Part shown: positions 17,113 through 27,744 of the stretch, piece after piece
How positions within the stretch are numbered: position 1 is the stretch's first letter
Layout of the letters: each line of letters begins with the position of its first letter
DNA from: Flavipsychrobacter sp.
Lineage (GTDB): Bacteria; Bacteroidota; Bacteroidia; Chitinophagales; Chitinophagaceae
Length of the DNA: 64,000 nucleotides
Direction: 5' to 3'
Assembly: GCA_031292525.1 (NCBI GenBank)
Contig: JARLGY010000064.1
Span: 1-64,000, forward strand
Position numbers and translations under genes: made by a program
The notes under the pieces: model-generated
What the model was told of the DNA's origin: nothing
What the model saw: only the letters and a program-made list of their open reading frames with translations
Database searches by the model: none

Positions 17113-18402
17113 TTATTTACTATCGCCTACTACCGGCAATGTAATGATAAAAGTAGTTCCTATATCAGGTTTACTCTCAACTGCAATAAAGCCATTATGT
17201 TTCTCTATAATCTTCTTGCAAATAGACAGTCCGATCCCTGTACCCTCAAACTTATCATGAGTGTGTAGGCGTTTGAATATCATAAATACCTGATCTGCAT
17301 ACTTTTGTTCAAAACCAATACCATTGTCTTTTATATATATCTTACAATATTTTTTTTCATGATTTCTTGCATCGTTTTCTGCTATCTTTTGCACTGTTTC
17401 AATTTCAGAATAAATAGTTATTACAGGTGGCACATTTTCCTTGCTAAATTTAAGCGCATTAATAATGAGGTTTTGAAATACCTGTTTTATTTGTGAAGGT
17501 ATTACGCATAAGTAAGGTATATGGCCTATGTGAAATGTAGCTTTTTTCTCCTCTACAGATATTTCGAGGTCACTTACAATAGCTTCTATGATAGCATTAA
17601 TATCGGTAATTTCAAAGTCATCTATATTGGTAGTGGCTCTTGAGAATGCAAGGATATTTTTTATTAACTGCTGCATTCTGTCGGTAGCCTTAATCATACG
17701 TGTAAGATATTCACCTCCTTGTGTACCTAATACAGTTGTATACTTGTCTGCCAATCTATCAGCAAACAACATTATTTTTCTTAGAGGTTCCTGCAAATCG
17801 TGCGATGCAACATATGCAAACCGTTCAAGATCTTCATTAATTGCTTTGAGTTGATTAATATTTTCAATAAGCTGAGTATTGAGAGTGGTTACCTTTTCTT
17901 CGCTTATCCGTTTCTCTTCTATTTCTATTTCAAGTTTTTTGTTAGCAATTATCAATTTTTCTTCCTGCACAATTAATTGATATCTCTTGTTATAGAGATC
18001 TGCAAAAACTGCAACTTTAACCCTTAAAAGGTCGGGATTTATAGGCTTATACAAATAATCTACTCCGCCGGTACGATAGCCTTTAAAAAGGCTTTCCTCT
18101 CCATGATCATTGGCAGTTATGAAAATAATTGGAATATGCTTTAAACGTTCTCGTTGATATATTAATGTCGCTGTTTCAAAACCATTTAACTCTGGCATTT
18201 GCACATCCATGAGGATGAGACTGAAATCGAACTGCTTAAGCAATATTTTTAAAGCAGTTCTACCGGAGTCAGCCTTGACTATATTATATCCATCTTTTTC
18301 CAATATTGCTTCTATTGAAAAAAGGTTTTCTTCTTTATCATCAACTATAAGTATGCTAACGAGTGGCTTTCCTGCAGAGGTGTTTTCCGTAGTAAATTTC
18401 AT
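17113..18402 (-). CDS. REC-histidine kinase (sister of the next upstream gene)
   Basis: 429 residues, soluble. Receiver ~14-130 with phosphoacceptor D66 (LMDVQMPELNGFE) and K119 in YLYKP. A coiled coil follows (~135-192), then HisKA with H201 (YVASHDLQEPLRKI) and HATPase with LIINALKFSK, IKDNGIGFEQKYADQVF and GTGIGLSICKKI. Domain order and motifs are shared almost throughout with the gene at 18675-19970, indicating a local duplication. A 272-nt AT-rich gap upstream could hold a secondary promoter. The F-box region YADQVFMIFKRLHTHDKFEG is the phytochrome-like kinase type. Confidence 0.9.
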   Translation of the reverse strand: MKFTTENTSAGKPLVSILIVDDKEENLFSIEAILEKDGYNIVKADSGRTALKILLKQFDFSLILMDVQMPELNGFETATLIYQRERLKHIPIIFITANDHGEESLFKGYRTGGVDYLYKPINPDLLRVKVAVFADLYNKRYQLIVQEEKLIIANKKLEIEIEEKRISEEKVTTLNTQLIENINQLKAINEDLERFAYVASHDLQEPLRKIMLFADRLADKYTTVLGTQGGEYLTRMIKATDRMQQLIKNILAFSRATTNIDDFEITDINAIIEAIVSDLEISVEEKKATFHIGHIPYLCVIPSQIKQVFQNLIINALKFSKENVPPVITIYSEIETVQKIAENDARNHEKKYCKIYIKDNGIGFEQKYADQVFMIFKRLHTHDKFEGTGIGLSICKKIIEKHNGFIAVESKPDIGTTFIITLPVVGDSK

Positions 18403-18674
18403 TTATATGGTAAGTGCAATGTTGTGCCAGAAACAGCAAAACAAATAATGTCAATAATAATAAAACAAATCTTGTAAAACAAAAAGAATTAAAATAATCA
18501 CATATACTATTTACTATTAATCACTTAAACAGATTCCTATAAAATATTTAACAAGAAAATATATTTATATATTAATCATCAAATCTATTAATTGGTAAGT
18601 TTATAACATTGAAAACAAACAACGCGAGTTAAAGAGCTATAATTATCAATGGTGAATTATTCATATAACTAAGA
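18403..18674. other. AT-rich spacer inside the signalling cluster
   Basis: The only long gap (272 nt) in the cluster. Very AT-rich; no gene or clear hairpin is visible. A promoter for the four downstream genes could lie here. Confidence 0.4.
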
Positions 18675-19970
18675 CTAAGAATGCAAGGGTAATGAAATAA
18701 TGAAAGTTGAACCTTCCCCCAGATTACTTACTACTGAAATAAAACCACTGTGCTGTTCAACTATCTTTTTACAAATGGAAAGCCCTATCCCTGTTCCTTC
18801 GAATTTATCATAGCTATTGAGTCTTTTAAATAAAGTAAATATCTGATCCGCATATTTCTGTTCAAAACCTATACCATTATCTTTTACATAAATACAGCAA
18901 TATGTTTCGTCATGTTTATTATAATCTACAACGCCTAGCTGCCAGCCTTTTTTTTCTTCTGCATAAATATGAATTTCAGGGGGACAGTTTTCTTTGCAAA
19001 ATTTAAAAGAATTCAAAAGCAGGTTTTGAAAAAGCTGTCTAAACTGTGATTGTATTATTTTCAATTGAGGTAAATCATCAACCTTAATTATTGCCTTTTT
19101 CTGTTCAATAGATAATTCGAGGTCAGTTAAAATACTATCCAGCAGCGAATTAATATTGGTGATTTCAAACGCGTCTGAACTAGCTGTAGAGCTGGAAAAA
19201 CTAAGGATGTTTTTGATTAGCGACCGCATCCTGTCAGACGATTTAATTATTCTTTCCAGGAAAACCTGGCCCTCGTTGTTGAGCATTTCTTTATGCTTTA
19301 TTGAGAGCTGATCACTAAAAAGAATGATCTTTCGTAGAGGTTCCTGCAAATCATGAGAAGCCACATAGGCAAATCGTTCTAATTCTTCATTGGTGGTTTT
19401 TAGACGGTTAATATGTTCTAAAAGCTGCTTGTTTAATAAGGTAACTTGATTTTCTGAATTGATGCGTTCCTTTATCTCTTTTTCCAGCCGGGCGTTTGCT
19501 GCAGCCATTTTTTGTTCCTGGGCCAGCAGTTGGTGATTCTTTTTATACAGATCAACAAAAACTGCTACTTTTGCTCGTAACAATTCTGGGTTGAAAGGTT
19601 TATATATGTAGTCTACACCACCCATTTGGTACCCTTTGAATACGCCTTCTTCACCATGGTCATTAGCTGTAATGAAAATGATAGGGATATGTCGCAGCTT
19701 ATCCCTATCATAGATCATAGTTGCCGTTTCAAAGCCATTAAGATCGGGCATCTGCACATCCATCAGGATGAGTGTAAAATCATCTTCCTTCAAAAGTGTG
19801 CGTAAAGCCGCTCGGCCAGAGTTTGCTTTTACAATGGTGTAATTATCCTTCTCTAATATCGTTTCAATAGAAAAGAGGTTATCATCTCTATCATCAACCA
19901 CTAATATCTTAATGCCCGATCGCTCGGGGATAGATTGATATATTATATTATCTTCAGTTCCTTCGTCCAT
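18675..19970 (-). CDS. REC-histidine kinase (sister of the downstream gene)
   Basis: 431 residues, soluble. Receiver ~20-138 with D71 (LMDVQMPDLNGFE) and K124 in YIYKPFNPELLRAK. Coiled coil ~142-200, then HisKA with H206 (YVASHDLQEPLRKI), then HATPase with LLNSFKFCK, VKDNGIGFEQKYADQIF and GTGIGLSICKKIV. It starts 9 nt after the poly-HAMP kinase and is therefore probably its direct partner: the kinase's receivers or this REC may exchange phosphate. The upstream 17 residues before the receiver are unstructured. Confidence 0.9.
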   Translation of the reverse strand: MDEGTEDNIIYQSIPERSGIKILVVDDRDDNLFSIETILEKDNYTIVKANSGRAALRTLLKEDDFTLILMDVQMPDLNGFETATMIYDRDKLRHIPIIFITANDHGEEGVFKGYQMGGVDYIYKPFNPELLRAKVAVFVDLYKKNHQLLAQEQKMAAANARLEKEIKERINSENQVTLLNKQLLEHINRLKTTNEELERFAYVASHDLQEPLRKIILFSDQLSIKHKEMLNNEGQVFLERIIKSSDRMRSLIKNILSFSSSTASSDAFEITNINSLLDSILTDLELSIEQKKAIIKVDDLPQLKIIQSQFRQLFQNLLLNSFKFCKENCPPEIHIYAEEKKGWQLGVVDYNKHDETYCCIYVKDNGIGFEQKYADQIFTLFKRLNSYDKFEGTGIGLSICKKIVEQHSGFISVVSNLGEGSTFIISLPLHS

Positions 19971-19979
19971 TTCCTAGGT

Positions 19980-22900
19980 TTATTTGTATAACCATACCCT
20001 CATGAGGGACAATAACTGATCTATTTTCACTGGCTTGGTGATGTAGTCTGACGCACCTGCTTTGATACATTTTTCCCGGTCACCTTTCATTGCCTTGGCT
20101 GTTACTGCTATGATAGGAAGATTGCTGTTCTTATGTTCTCGTCTTATCTTTTGAGTGGTCTCATACCCATCCATTTCAGGCATCATAATATCCATCAGCA
20201 CCATGTCGATGTTGTTATTTTCATTAAGGATATTTATAGCCTCCTGTCCGCTTTCTGCAGTAATTGTATCGATATTATACTTCTCAAAAGCTGTAGTAAG
20301 CGCGAACAAGTTCCTTACATCATCATCAACAATCAGCACTTTTTTAGTAGCCAGTACATCTTCTTTTAGTCTCAAATTCTCCAATATCCTCTTCTTTTCC
20401 GGCAACAGATCTTTGTGATTGAGGTGCAGGTGCATTACAGTTTCTTCCAGTAGCAGTTCTAATGAGTTTACATCTTTGAGCAATACTCTGTTAGCATATT
20501 GTTTCAGTTGGGTTTTTTCTTTTGGTGTAAAGTCTTTTGCTGAATAGATAATAACAGGCATCATAGGCGTTTTTTTGACGGCGTTGAGTTGCATTACAAA
20601 ATCAAACCCAGGCATGTCTGGTAACATATAGTCGATAGTAACACAATCATAGATATTATTCTCTACCAATTCCAGCGCCTCCTTTCCTGTTGTCGCGATC
20701 GTGATATTGATCAGGTCGCCGTTTTCCAGTTCCTTCACTATTTGCGAGCAGTCAATTTCATTGTCTTCCACTACCAATAAGCTCTTCTGTGCCCTTGAAT
20801 TAAAATCTACTATATCATTCAGTAAAACAGATAATGCCTCATTCTTCAATGGCTTTAGGTGAAAGCTCCTTGCACCTCGTTTCATAGCCAATGCTCTATT
20901 CTCTTCACCAGATATGAGGTGAACTGGAATATGCCTGAAATTCATATCAGTTTTAAAGAGGTCTAGTATCTTCCACCCACTTGCATTAGGTAGCTTTACA
21001 TCGAGTGTTAATGCGGTAGGGCTATATTTATTAGCCAGTTCAAAAACTTCTCCGAAGTTGGTGGCAACTAAAGCCTTCAGATTCATTTCATGGGCCTTAT
21101 CGATGATGATCTTGGCAAAACGGAGGTCATCTTCTACTATGAGTACCACTTTATCACTGCCTACTATATTGTTACGATCGTCACCTGTGATGTTAATGAT
21201 CTCATTTACGCCGTCCAAGTTTCTTTCAGGTAGTTTTATAGAAGGCACTGTTTGTATTGCTAGCTTTTCCTCGTTTTGTGCCAATTCATACTCGCTGAGT
21301 ACCATAGCACTCTGCTTGTCCTTCTTCATCAGCTTAGGATTGTATTCGATAGGCAGGTATAAAGTGAATACACTACCTTTTCCTACTTCACTTTCCAACT
21401 CTATAGTACCGCCCAACAAGTCGGCTAGGCCCCTGCTTATAGATAATCCTAGGCCAGTACCACCATATTTGCGGCTGGTAGAACCTTCCGCCTGCTGAAA
21501 GGCTTCAAATATGATGTTCTGTTTGTCCTTAAGAATACCAATACCTGTATCGGTAATTTCGAATGCCACTACCCGACGTGCTTTTTCAAGGCTCAGGTTA
21601 CCCATCTTCCAACTACGGGTGGATTCATAGATACGAAGTTTTACCTCACCCTTTTCTGTGAACTTGAATGCATTGGAGAGCAGGTTTTTAAGTATCTGGT
21701 TCAGGCGCTGAACGTCGGTTTCTATACGGTCAGGTAGATGCTTATCAATTTCTATATTGAACCTTAAGTTCTTACTTTCAGATATGTGTTTAAACGTAGT
21801 TTCAACGAATGATGTGATCTCATAGAAGCGAACATTAATGAAGTCGGCAGAGATATATCCAGACTCTATCTTTGACAAATCAAGTATATCATTGATCAGT
21901 TGTATAAGGTCATCTCCGCAACTGTGTATGGTTTTGGCAAACCGTACCTGCTTTTCTGTAAGATTACCCTCCTGGTTTTCAAACAATTGTTGTGCAAGTA
22001 TCAGCAATGAGTTCAACGGCGTGCGTAACTCATGCGACATATTAGCGAGAAACTCAGATTTGTACTTGGATGTTAGTGTAAGCTGTTCTGCTTTTTCTTC
22101 CAATGATTTCCTGGCTTCTTCTACTTCTTTGTTCTTATTTTCCACTTCTTCTTTTTGCTTTACAAGAAGGTGGGCTTTATCTTGCAACTCTTCGTTGGTC
22201 CTTTTCAGTTCATCGGCTAGTGAGGTAGATTGTTCCAGCAAGTGTTCTGTTGTAGAGTTGGTTTCGATAGTATTTAACACAATACCGATACTTTCTGTCA
22301 ACTGACCTAAGAAGTCGAGGTGGGTTTCGCTGAATGTTTCAAATGAAGCCAGCTCAATAACCGCCTTTATTTCCTTTTCAAAAAGCACAGGCAGGATAAT
22401 AAGGTTGAGTGGAGTAGCCTCGCCAAGACCTGATGCTATCTTTACATACCCCTGCGGTACATTGGTTAACAGTATCCTTTCTTTTTCCACTGCGCATTGT
22501 CCTACCAGGCCCTCACCAAGGCGGAATTCTTTTTTAATATTTAATTCATCTCTATAAGCATAAGCTGCAAAAAGTTTTAGTGAGCTTGTCTGATATTCAT
22601 CCTGCTCCAATATGTAGAACATACCGTGTTGTGCATTCACCACCTGCGCAAGCTCTGAAAGGATACGACGCGTTACCGTATTCAGATCCTTCTGCCCTTG
22701 CAGCATTTGTGTAAACTTGGCCAGGTTCGATTTTAACCAGTCTTGTTCCTGGTTTCTCAGCGTTGTTTCTTTCAGATTAGCGATCATCTGGTTGATCGTG
22801 TCTTTTAGCTCCTCCACTTCACCTTCAGCATCTACACGTATCATACGTGTAAGGTCACCCTTCGTTACGGCCGATGCCACCTCGGATATGGCACGTACCT

Positions 22901-25900
22901 GAGTGGTTAAGTTTTCTGCAAGCTGGTTCACATTTTCGGTGAGGTTCTTCCAGATACCCGATGCACCAGGCACATTGGCCTGACCGCCCAATCGGCCATC
23001 CACACCAACTTCTCGGGCCACAGTAGTTACCTGATCAGCAAATACCGCAAGTGTGTCGATCATTTCATTGATAGTGTCTGTAAGCTGCGCTACTTCGCCA
23101 CGGGAACTGATGGATAGTTTTTGTTTCAGGTTACCTGTAGCTACCGATGTTACCACTTTTGCAATTCCACGTACTTGACTGGTAAGATTAGATGCCATCA
23201 TGTTTACACTGTCAGTAAGGTCCTTCCAAGTGCCGGCCACACCTTTCACCTCGGCTTGCCCACCCAGCTTTCCTTCTGTACCCACCTCACGAGCAACACG
23301 CGTTACTTCATAAGCAAATGAGTTGAGCTGGTCCACCATCGTATTGATGGTATTCTTCAGATCAAATATTTCACCCTGTACGTCAATGGTCACTTTTTTA
23401 GAAAGGTCTCCACTGGCCACAGCTTTTGTCACTTCCGCGATGTTACGCACCTGGCTGGTAAGGTTACCGGTCATCTGGTTCACAGAGTCCGTAAGGTCTT
23501 TCCAGGTACCGGCTACACCGGGTACAAATGCCTGTCCCCCCAGCTTACCGTCGGTACCAACCTCACGAGCAACACGCGTTACTTCCGATGCGAATGCCCT
23601 GAGTTGGTCCACCATCGTATTCAGTGTTTCTTTTAGTTGCAATATTTCACCACGCACGTCCACTGTGATCTTCCGCGACATATCACCGTTTGCCACGGCT
23701 ATAGCCACATCAGCTATATTACGCACCTGGTCGGTAAGGTTACCCGCCATCTGGTTCACAGAGTCCGTAAGATCTTTCCAGGTACCGGCCACGCCAGGCA
23801 CGTTTGCTTGACCACCCAGCTTACCTTCTGTACCCACCTCACGGGCCACACGTGTCACTTCCGATGCGAATGCCCTGAGTTGTTCTACCATGGTATTTAT
23901 GGTATTTTTCAGCTCAAGAATCTCTCCACGTACATCCACTTCAATTTTTCTTGAAAGGTCGCCATTGGCCACCGCTGTGGTCACCTCGGCTATATTACGC
24001 ACCTGGCTGGTTAGGTTACCGGCCATTACGTTCACTGAGTCTGTGAGGTCTTTCCAGGTACCACCTACGCCTGGTACGTCAGCCTGTCCACCCAGCTTAC
24101 CTTCAGAACCCACCTCACGGGCCACACGCGTTACTTCCGATCCGAACGAATTGAGCTGGTCCACCATGGTATTGATGGTGTTCTTCAGCTCTAATATTTC
24201 TCCCTTTACGTCCACGGTGATCTTTCTTGAAAGGTCACCCTTCGCTACCGCCGTTGTTACCTCAGCTATATTACGCACCTGTGCCGTCAGGTTACTACCC
24301 ATCTGGTTCACAGAATCTGTAAGATCTTTCCACGTACCACCTACACCCTTCACTGTTGCCTGTCCACCCAGCTTACCTTCAGTACCCACTTCAAGCGCCA
24401 CACGGGTTACTTCAGATGCGAAGGAATTCAGCTGGTCCACCATCGTATTGATGGTCTTTTTCAAATCGAGGATTTCTCCTTCCACGTTCACGGTGATCTT
24501 CTTTGATAAGTCACCATTTGCTACGGCCGTTGTTACCTCTGCAATATTACGTACCTGGGCTGTAAGGTTGCTACCCATCTGGTTTACTGAGTCAGTAAGA
24601 CCTTTCCATACGCCTCCAACACCTTTCACTTTTGCCTGTCCACCCAGCTTACCTTCTGTACCCACTTCAAGGGCCACACGCGTCACTTCCGACGCGAAAG
24701 AGTTGAGCTGGTCCACCATGGTATTGATGGTATTTTTAAGTTCCAGTATTTCACCGGCCACATCCACCGTTATCTTCTTAGAAAGGTCACCATTGGCGAC
24801 TGCCGTTGTTACCTCAGCAATGTTACGTACCTGGGCTGTAAGATTACTGGCCATCTGGTTGACGCTATAGGTAAGGTCCTTCCATACACCACCCACACCC
24901 TTTACCGTTGCCTGTCCACCCAGCTTACCTTCAGAACCAACCTCACGCGCCACACGTGTTACTTCCGACCCGAATGAATTCAACTGGTCCACCATGGTAT
25001 TGATGGTTTTCTTCAATTCCAATATTTCGCCCTGCACATCCACAGTGATCTTCTTGGAAAGGTCACCATTGGCCACCGCCGTCGTTACGTCTGCTATATT
25101 ACGTACCTGGGCTGTAAGGTTACCGGCCATCAGGTTCACACTATCTGTAAGGTCTTTCCATACACCACCTACTCCTTCCACTGTAGCCTGTCCACCCAAC
25201 TTACCTTCAGAGCCTACCTCACGAGCAACACGCGTTACTTCCGATCCAAATGAATTGAGCTGATCCACCATCGTATTGATGGTATCTTTAAGTTCAAGAA
25301 TTTCACCTTTTACATCCACGGTGATCTTTCTTGAAAGGTCACCCTTCGCCACCGCTGTGGTTACCTCGGCTATATTACGCACCTGGGCGGTAAGATTACT
25401 ACCCATCTGGTTTACAGAGTCTGTAAGGTCCTTCCACACGCCTGCCACACCTTTTACTTCTGCCTGTCCCCCAAGTTTACCTTCCGAGCCTACTTCGCGA
25501 GCAACACGCGTTACCTCGGCAGAGAATGAGTTCAGCTGATCCACCATGGTATTGATGGTATATTTCAATTCTGATATTTCACCCTTTACATCCACAGTGA
25601 TCTTCTTCGATAGGTCCCCTCTAGCCACCGCAATTGTTACCTCGGCGATATTACGTACCTGCCCAGTTAGATTACTGGCCATCTGGTTAACCGAATCGGT
25701 AAGATCCTTCCATGTACCGCCGATACCGCGCACCTGTGCTTGCCCACCCAATTTACCTTCAGTGCCTACTTCAAGCGCCACACGCGTCACTTCCGATGAA
25801 AATGAGTTGAGCTGGTCCACCATCGTATTGATCGTATTTTTCAGCTCCAGGATCTCCCCTTTTACATCCACTGTTATCTTTCTTGATAAGTCACCTTTTG

Positions 25901-26654
25901 CAACCGATGTTGTTACCTCGGCTATGTTACGCACCTGTGCTGTCAGGTTACTGGCCATCTGATTAACCGAATCCGTAAGGTCTTTCCACACACCTCCTAC
26001 TCCTTTTACTGTAGCCTGTCCCCCTAATTTACCCTCCGTACCCACTTCCAGTGCCACACGCGTCACCTCCATGGAAAACAAGTTCAATTGTTTCACCATG
26101 TCGTTTACTTCCTTGGCAATACGGGCAAATTCTCCTTGCAGCACGTGATCTCCTATTTGCAGGGGCATTTGCTGTGAGAGGTTACCTTTTGCTACCGAAC
26201 TGATTACACCAGCTATCTCGATGGTAGGATGAACAAGGTCTGATATTAGGGTGTTCAGCGAGTCAATACCCGTGCTCCATGAACCTTTTGCAAATGGAAC
26301 TTCAATGCGATGGGTTAATTTACCCTGTTTACCAATTGTATTGCTGGCCCGGGTAAATTCCTGGGTCATTTTTTGGTTCATGGCAATGATCTCGTTGAGT
26401 GTGTCGCAGATCTTACCACTCAAACCTACCTGGTCAATAGGCATGCGCATGTCGAAATTTCCATTCCGGACTTCGATCAAAATGTGAAGTAGTTCGCGGT
26501 CCAATCCCTCGGCAAGCCATGAATCATGCTTGCTTTCGAAACGTTGTGGAGATTTGGATTTTCCTTTTGTTTTTTTTATTGGTTGAGATTCCAATACTGC
26601 GATGCCATCTTGGGCTGTTGCGGATCCGTTTTGTGCTTCGTTTTCAAGACTCAT
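19980..26654 (-). CDS. Giant soluble poly-HAMP hybrid histidine kinase, three receivers
   Basis: 2224 residues with no membrane segment. Residues 1-50 are a low-complexity basic tail and ~55-192 hold divergent HAMP-like helices. Residues 193-1296 hold twelve tandem 92-residue units. Each contains a [19 protein letters not shown]2-type helix and a divergent half ([11 protein letters not shown]...[11 protein letters not shown]), so about two HAMP modules per unit. Then GAF (~1310-1460), coiled coil (~1475-1530) and HisKA with H1541 ([15 protein letters not shown]). HATPase spans ~1640-1770 ([32 protein letters not shown]). REC1 has [11 protein letters not shown]2 has TIDYMLP, and REC3 (~2104-2224) has D2155 in [13 protein letters not shown]. 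The architecture recalls fungal group III (Nik1/Os-1) osmosensing kinases. First gene of the signalling cluster; 9 nt before the next REC-kinase. Confidence 0.93.
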   Translation of the reverse strand: MSLENEAQNGSATAQDGIAVLESQPIKKTKGKSKSPQRFESKHDSWLAEGLDRELLHILIEVRNGNFDMRMPIDQVGLSGKICDTLNEIIAMNQKMTQEFTRASNTIGKQGKLTHRIEVPFAKGSWSTGIDSLNTLISDLVHPTIEIAGVISSVAKGNLSQQMPLQIGDHVLQGEFARIAKEVNDMVKQLNLFSMEVTRVALEVGTEGKLGGQATVKGVGGVWKDLTDSVNQMASNLTAQVRNIAEVTTSVAKGDLSRKITVDVKGEILELKNTINTMVDQLNSFSSEVTRVALEVGTEGKLGGQAQVRGIGGTWKDLTDSVNQMASNLTGQVRNIAEVTIAVARGDLSKKITVDVKGEISELKYTINTMVDQLNSFSAEVTRVAREVGSEGKLGGQAEVKGVAGVWKDLTDSVNQMGSNLTAQVRNIAEVTTAVAKGDLSRKITVDVKGEILELKDTINTMVDQLNSFGSEVTRVAREVGSEGKLGGQATVEGVGGVWKDLTDSVNLMAGNLTAQVRNIADVTTAVANGDLSKKITVDVQGEILELKKTINTMVDQLNSFGSEVTRVAREVGSEGKLGGQATVKGVGGVWKDLTYSVNQMASNLTAQVRNIAEVTTAVANGDLSKKITVDVAGEILELKNTINTMVDQLNSFASEVTRVALEVGTEGKLGGQAKVKGVGGVWKGLTDSVNQMGSNLTAQVRNIAEVTTAVANGDLSKKITVNVEGEILDLKKTINTMVDQLNSFASEVTRVALEVGTEGKLGGQATVKGVGGTWKDLTDSVNQMGSNLTAQVRNIAEVTTAVAKGDLSRKITVDVKGEILELKNTINTMVDQLNSFGSEVTRVAREVGSEGKLGGQADVPGVGGTWKDLTDSVNVMAGNLTSQVRNIAEVTTAVANGDLSRKIEVDVRGEILELKNTINTMVEQLRAFASEVTRVAREVGTEGKLGGQANVPGVAGTWKDLTDSVNQMAGNLTDQVRNIADVAIAVANGDMSRKITVDVRGEILQLKETLNTMVDQLRAFASEVTRVAREVGTDGKLGGQAFVPGVAGTWKDLTDSVNQMTGNLTSQVRNIAEVTKAVASGDLSKKVTIDVQGEIFDLKNTINTMVDQLNSFAYEVTRVAREVGTEGKLGGQAEVKGVAGTWKDLTDSVNMMASNLTSQVRGIAKVVTSVATGNLKQKLSISSRGEVAQLTDTINEMIDTLAVFADQVTTVAREVGVDGRLGGQANVPGASGIWKNLTENVNQLAENLTTQVRAISEVASAVTKGDLTRMIRVDAEGEVEELKDTINQMIANLKETTLRNQEQDWLKSNLAKFTQMLQGQKDLNTVTRRILSELAQVVNAQHGMFYILEQDEYQTSSLKLFAAYAYRDELNIKKEFRLGEGLVGQCAVEKERILLTNVPQGYVKIASGLGEATPLNLIILPVLFEKEIKAVIELASFETFSETHLDFLGQLTESIGIVLNTIETNSTTEHLLEQSTSLADELKRTNEELQDKAHLLVKQKEEVENKNKEVEEARKSLEEKAEQLTLTSKYKSEFLANMSHELRTPLNSLLILAQQLFENQEGNLTEKQVRFAKTIHSCGDDLIQLINDILDLSKIESGYISADFINVRFYEITSFVETTFKHISESKNLRFNIEIDKHLPDRIETDVQRLNQILKNLLSNAFKFTEKGEVKLRIYESTRSWKMGNLSLEKARRVVAFEITDTGIGILKDKQNIIFEAFQQAEGSTSRKYGGTGLGLSISRGLADLLGGTIELESEVGKGSVFTLYLPIEYNPKLMKKDKQSAMVLSEYELAQNEEKLAIQTVPSIKLPERNLDGVNEIINITGDDRNNIVGSDKVVLIVEDDLRFAKIIIDKAHEMNLKALVATNFGEVFELANKYSPTALTLDVKLPNASGWKILDLFKTDMNFRHIPVHLISGEENRALAMKRGARSFHLKPLKNEALSVLLNDIVDFNSRAQKSLLVVEDNEIDCSQIVKELENGDLINITIATTGKEALELVENNIYDCVTIDYMLPDMPGFDFVMQLNAVKKTPMMPVIIYSAKDFTPKEKTQLKQYANRVLLKDVNSLELLLEETVMHLHLNHKDLLPEKKRILENLRLKEDVLATKKVLIVDDDVRNLFALTTAFEKYNIDTITAESGQEAINILNENNNIDMVLMDIMMPEMDGYETTQKIRREHKNSNLPIIAVTAKAMKGDREKCIKAGASDYITKPVKIDQLLSLMRVWLYK
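22767..26078 (-). repeat. Twelve tandem 276-bp repeats (poly-HAMP)
   Basis: Twelve in-frame 276-bp units with no spacers encode residues 193-1296 of the giant kinase. Units 1-10 are very similar, differing mainly at a few positions (ALEVGTEG versus [14 protein letters not shown] versus VPGVAG). Units 11 and 12 are more divergent. The near-identity suggests unequal crossover or gene conversion and also makes this stretch prone to assembly collapse. Confidence 0.95.
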
Positions 26655-26928
26655 ATCAAAACAAGTGTAAGTGTGTGAACGGATAAAACACTCAGTTAAC
26701 TACGTACATTATGTACTTAAACTGAATGAAAAATGCTTTCCAATAAAAATTAAAGTAGTAGATTTTAGAAAAAAATCGTGCCATACGGAGTAAATAAACA
26801 TTTACAACAGGAAATACTCATTAGTTTACTATAGAATAAATATAAGAATTGATCGAAACGCTATAAATACAAGACATAACGATTGAACTTAAAAAGTGAG
26901 CGTTGGAACTGGGTACAGAAAGGATTTT

Positions 26929-27120
26929 ATGAAAGTCAATTTCCATTTAAATCAGGAAAAATTTCCCCATTCACATTTTCATTTTTTACAACAAAGCTAT
27001 CGCCATTCCTTAAAAATTAGTGCTGGAGGCAAATGCTATATTAGACTTATACAAGAAGCAGCGATTCATAATAGAAAATTTCAAATGGTGCTTGGCTACT
27101 ATGAATTGGTACACTGCTAA
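26929..27120 (+). CDS. Possible small protein, unknown
   Basis: 63 residues from the ATG at 26929, preceded by AGAAAGGA, an unusually good ribosome-binding-like sequence for this genome. A GTG at 26896 is an upstream alternative (74 residues). The sequence (MKVNFHLNQEKFPHSHFHFL...) is His/Phe/Lys-rich with no recognisable domain or membrane segment. A strong hairpin with a T7 tract on the same strand lies 43 nt after its stop, which is the main reason to list it. It sits alone between the giant kinase and tRNA-Ser. It may equally be spurious. Confidence 0.3.
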   Translation: MKVNFHLNQEKFPHSHFHFLQQSYRHSLKISAGGKCYIRLIQEAAIHNRKFQMVLGYYELVHC

Positions 27121-27163
27121 AAAATGATGCAGTATTCTTACAACTAATAAGTGATAAAATGAA

Positions 27164-27208
27164 TAAAGGCTCTAAGCACAATGCTTAAAGCCTTTAAAAC
27201 ATTTTTTT
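27164..27208 (+). terminator. Hairpin terminator with T-tract
   Basis: Outer stem 27164-27171 (TAAAGGCT) with 27189-27196, one C·A mismatch, inner stem 27173-27178 with 27182-27187, loop CAA. On the plus strand T7 follows a few bases later. It could end a plus-strand transcript (the small ORF before it) or, less well, the minus-strand tRNA transcript. Confidence 0.7.
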
Positions 27209-27229
27209 GTTTCCGCCTGGAGCGAGGGG

Positions 27230-27314
27230 CGGAGGGAGAGGGATTCGAACCCCCGGACCTGTAACAGTCAACAGTTTTCAAGACTGCCGCAATCGACCAC
27301 TCTGCCATCCCTCC
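27230..27314 (-). tRNA. tRNA-Ser(UGA)
   Basis: 85 nt on the minus strand, from GGAGGGA at the 5' end to the pairing TCCCTCC plus discriminator G. The anticodon loop CTTGAAA gives TGA, reading UCN serine codons. A long class II variable arm and a T-arm with GGTTCGAAT are present. CCA is not encoded. It has the canonical D-arm start TGGCAGAGTGGTCGA of bacterial serine tRNAs. Confidence 0.95.
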
Positions 27315-27744
27315 GAGGGCAAAATTATATAAGCAGGCGAGAAAACAAAAATATTTTGGCAGATTGGCTATATATTTTCCATCCCAATGTTAAAATACAC
27401 ATTCAATTATATCAAACATCACCTTTAAAGTATTGCCTGTGGCCGATTACAGAAACACATTTATTTCAAAACCCTAGTGTTTTTCAATGAAAAATGTCAA
27501 TTTACAATTAAAGGTTATTTACTCATTCCCTCTTATATATTATTTGATTAAACAGTAACTGTCAGATTCAAATACGATAATAGGTAGCGGAAATTGATAG
27601 AGCCTTTTTATTTTTCCCGCGAATAACATGAGTACGTTGCCTGTAATAAGAGTTAAATAACGGCATTTACATCGGCAGCAAAAAAATGTGATGACAGATT
27701 GAAATACGTGGCATAATTTGTAATTGTTTATTGAAAAGAAAATA
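27315..27744. other. Intergenic region, nothing recognised
   Basis: 430 AT-rich bases upstream of tRNA-Ser (promoter for the tRNA expected here) and of the SRPBCC gene. No convincing frame, repeat or RNA. Confidence 0.4.

Noticed and set aside
21058-22305. Two plus-strand frames (146 and 155 codons)
   Set aside because: Antisense to the kinase core of the giant hybrid kinase. Ser-rich shadow frames without motifs.
23890-24870. 326-codon plus-strand open frame
   Set aside because: It is antisense to the poly-HAMP repeats. Its translation is itself periodic ([20 protein letters not shown] repeated) because it mirrors the 276-bp units. The same holds for the plus-strand frames at 23323-23811, 24994-25263, 25276-25539 and 25546-25962.
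11125-26654. A chemotaxis operon
   Set aside because: CheR and CheB are present, but there is no CheA, CheW, CheY-only protein, MCP or motility gene, so it is described as a signalling cluster instead.
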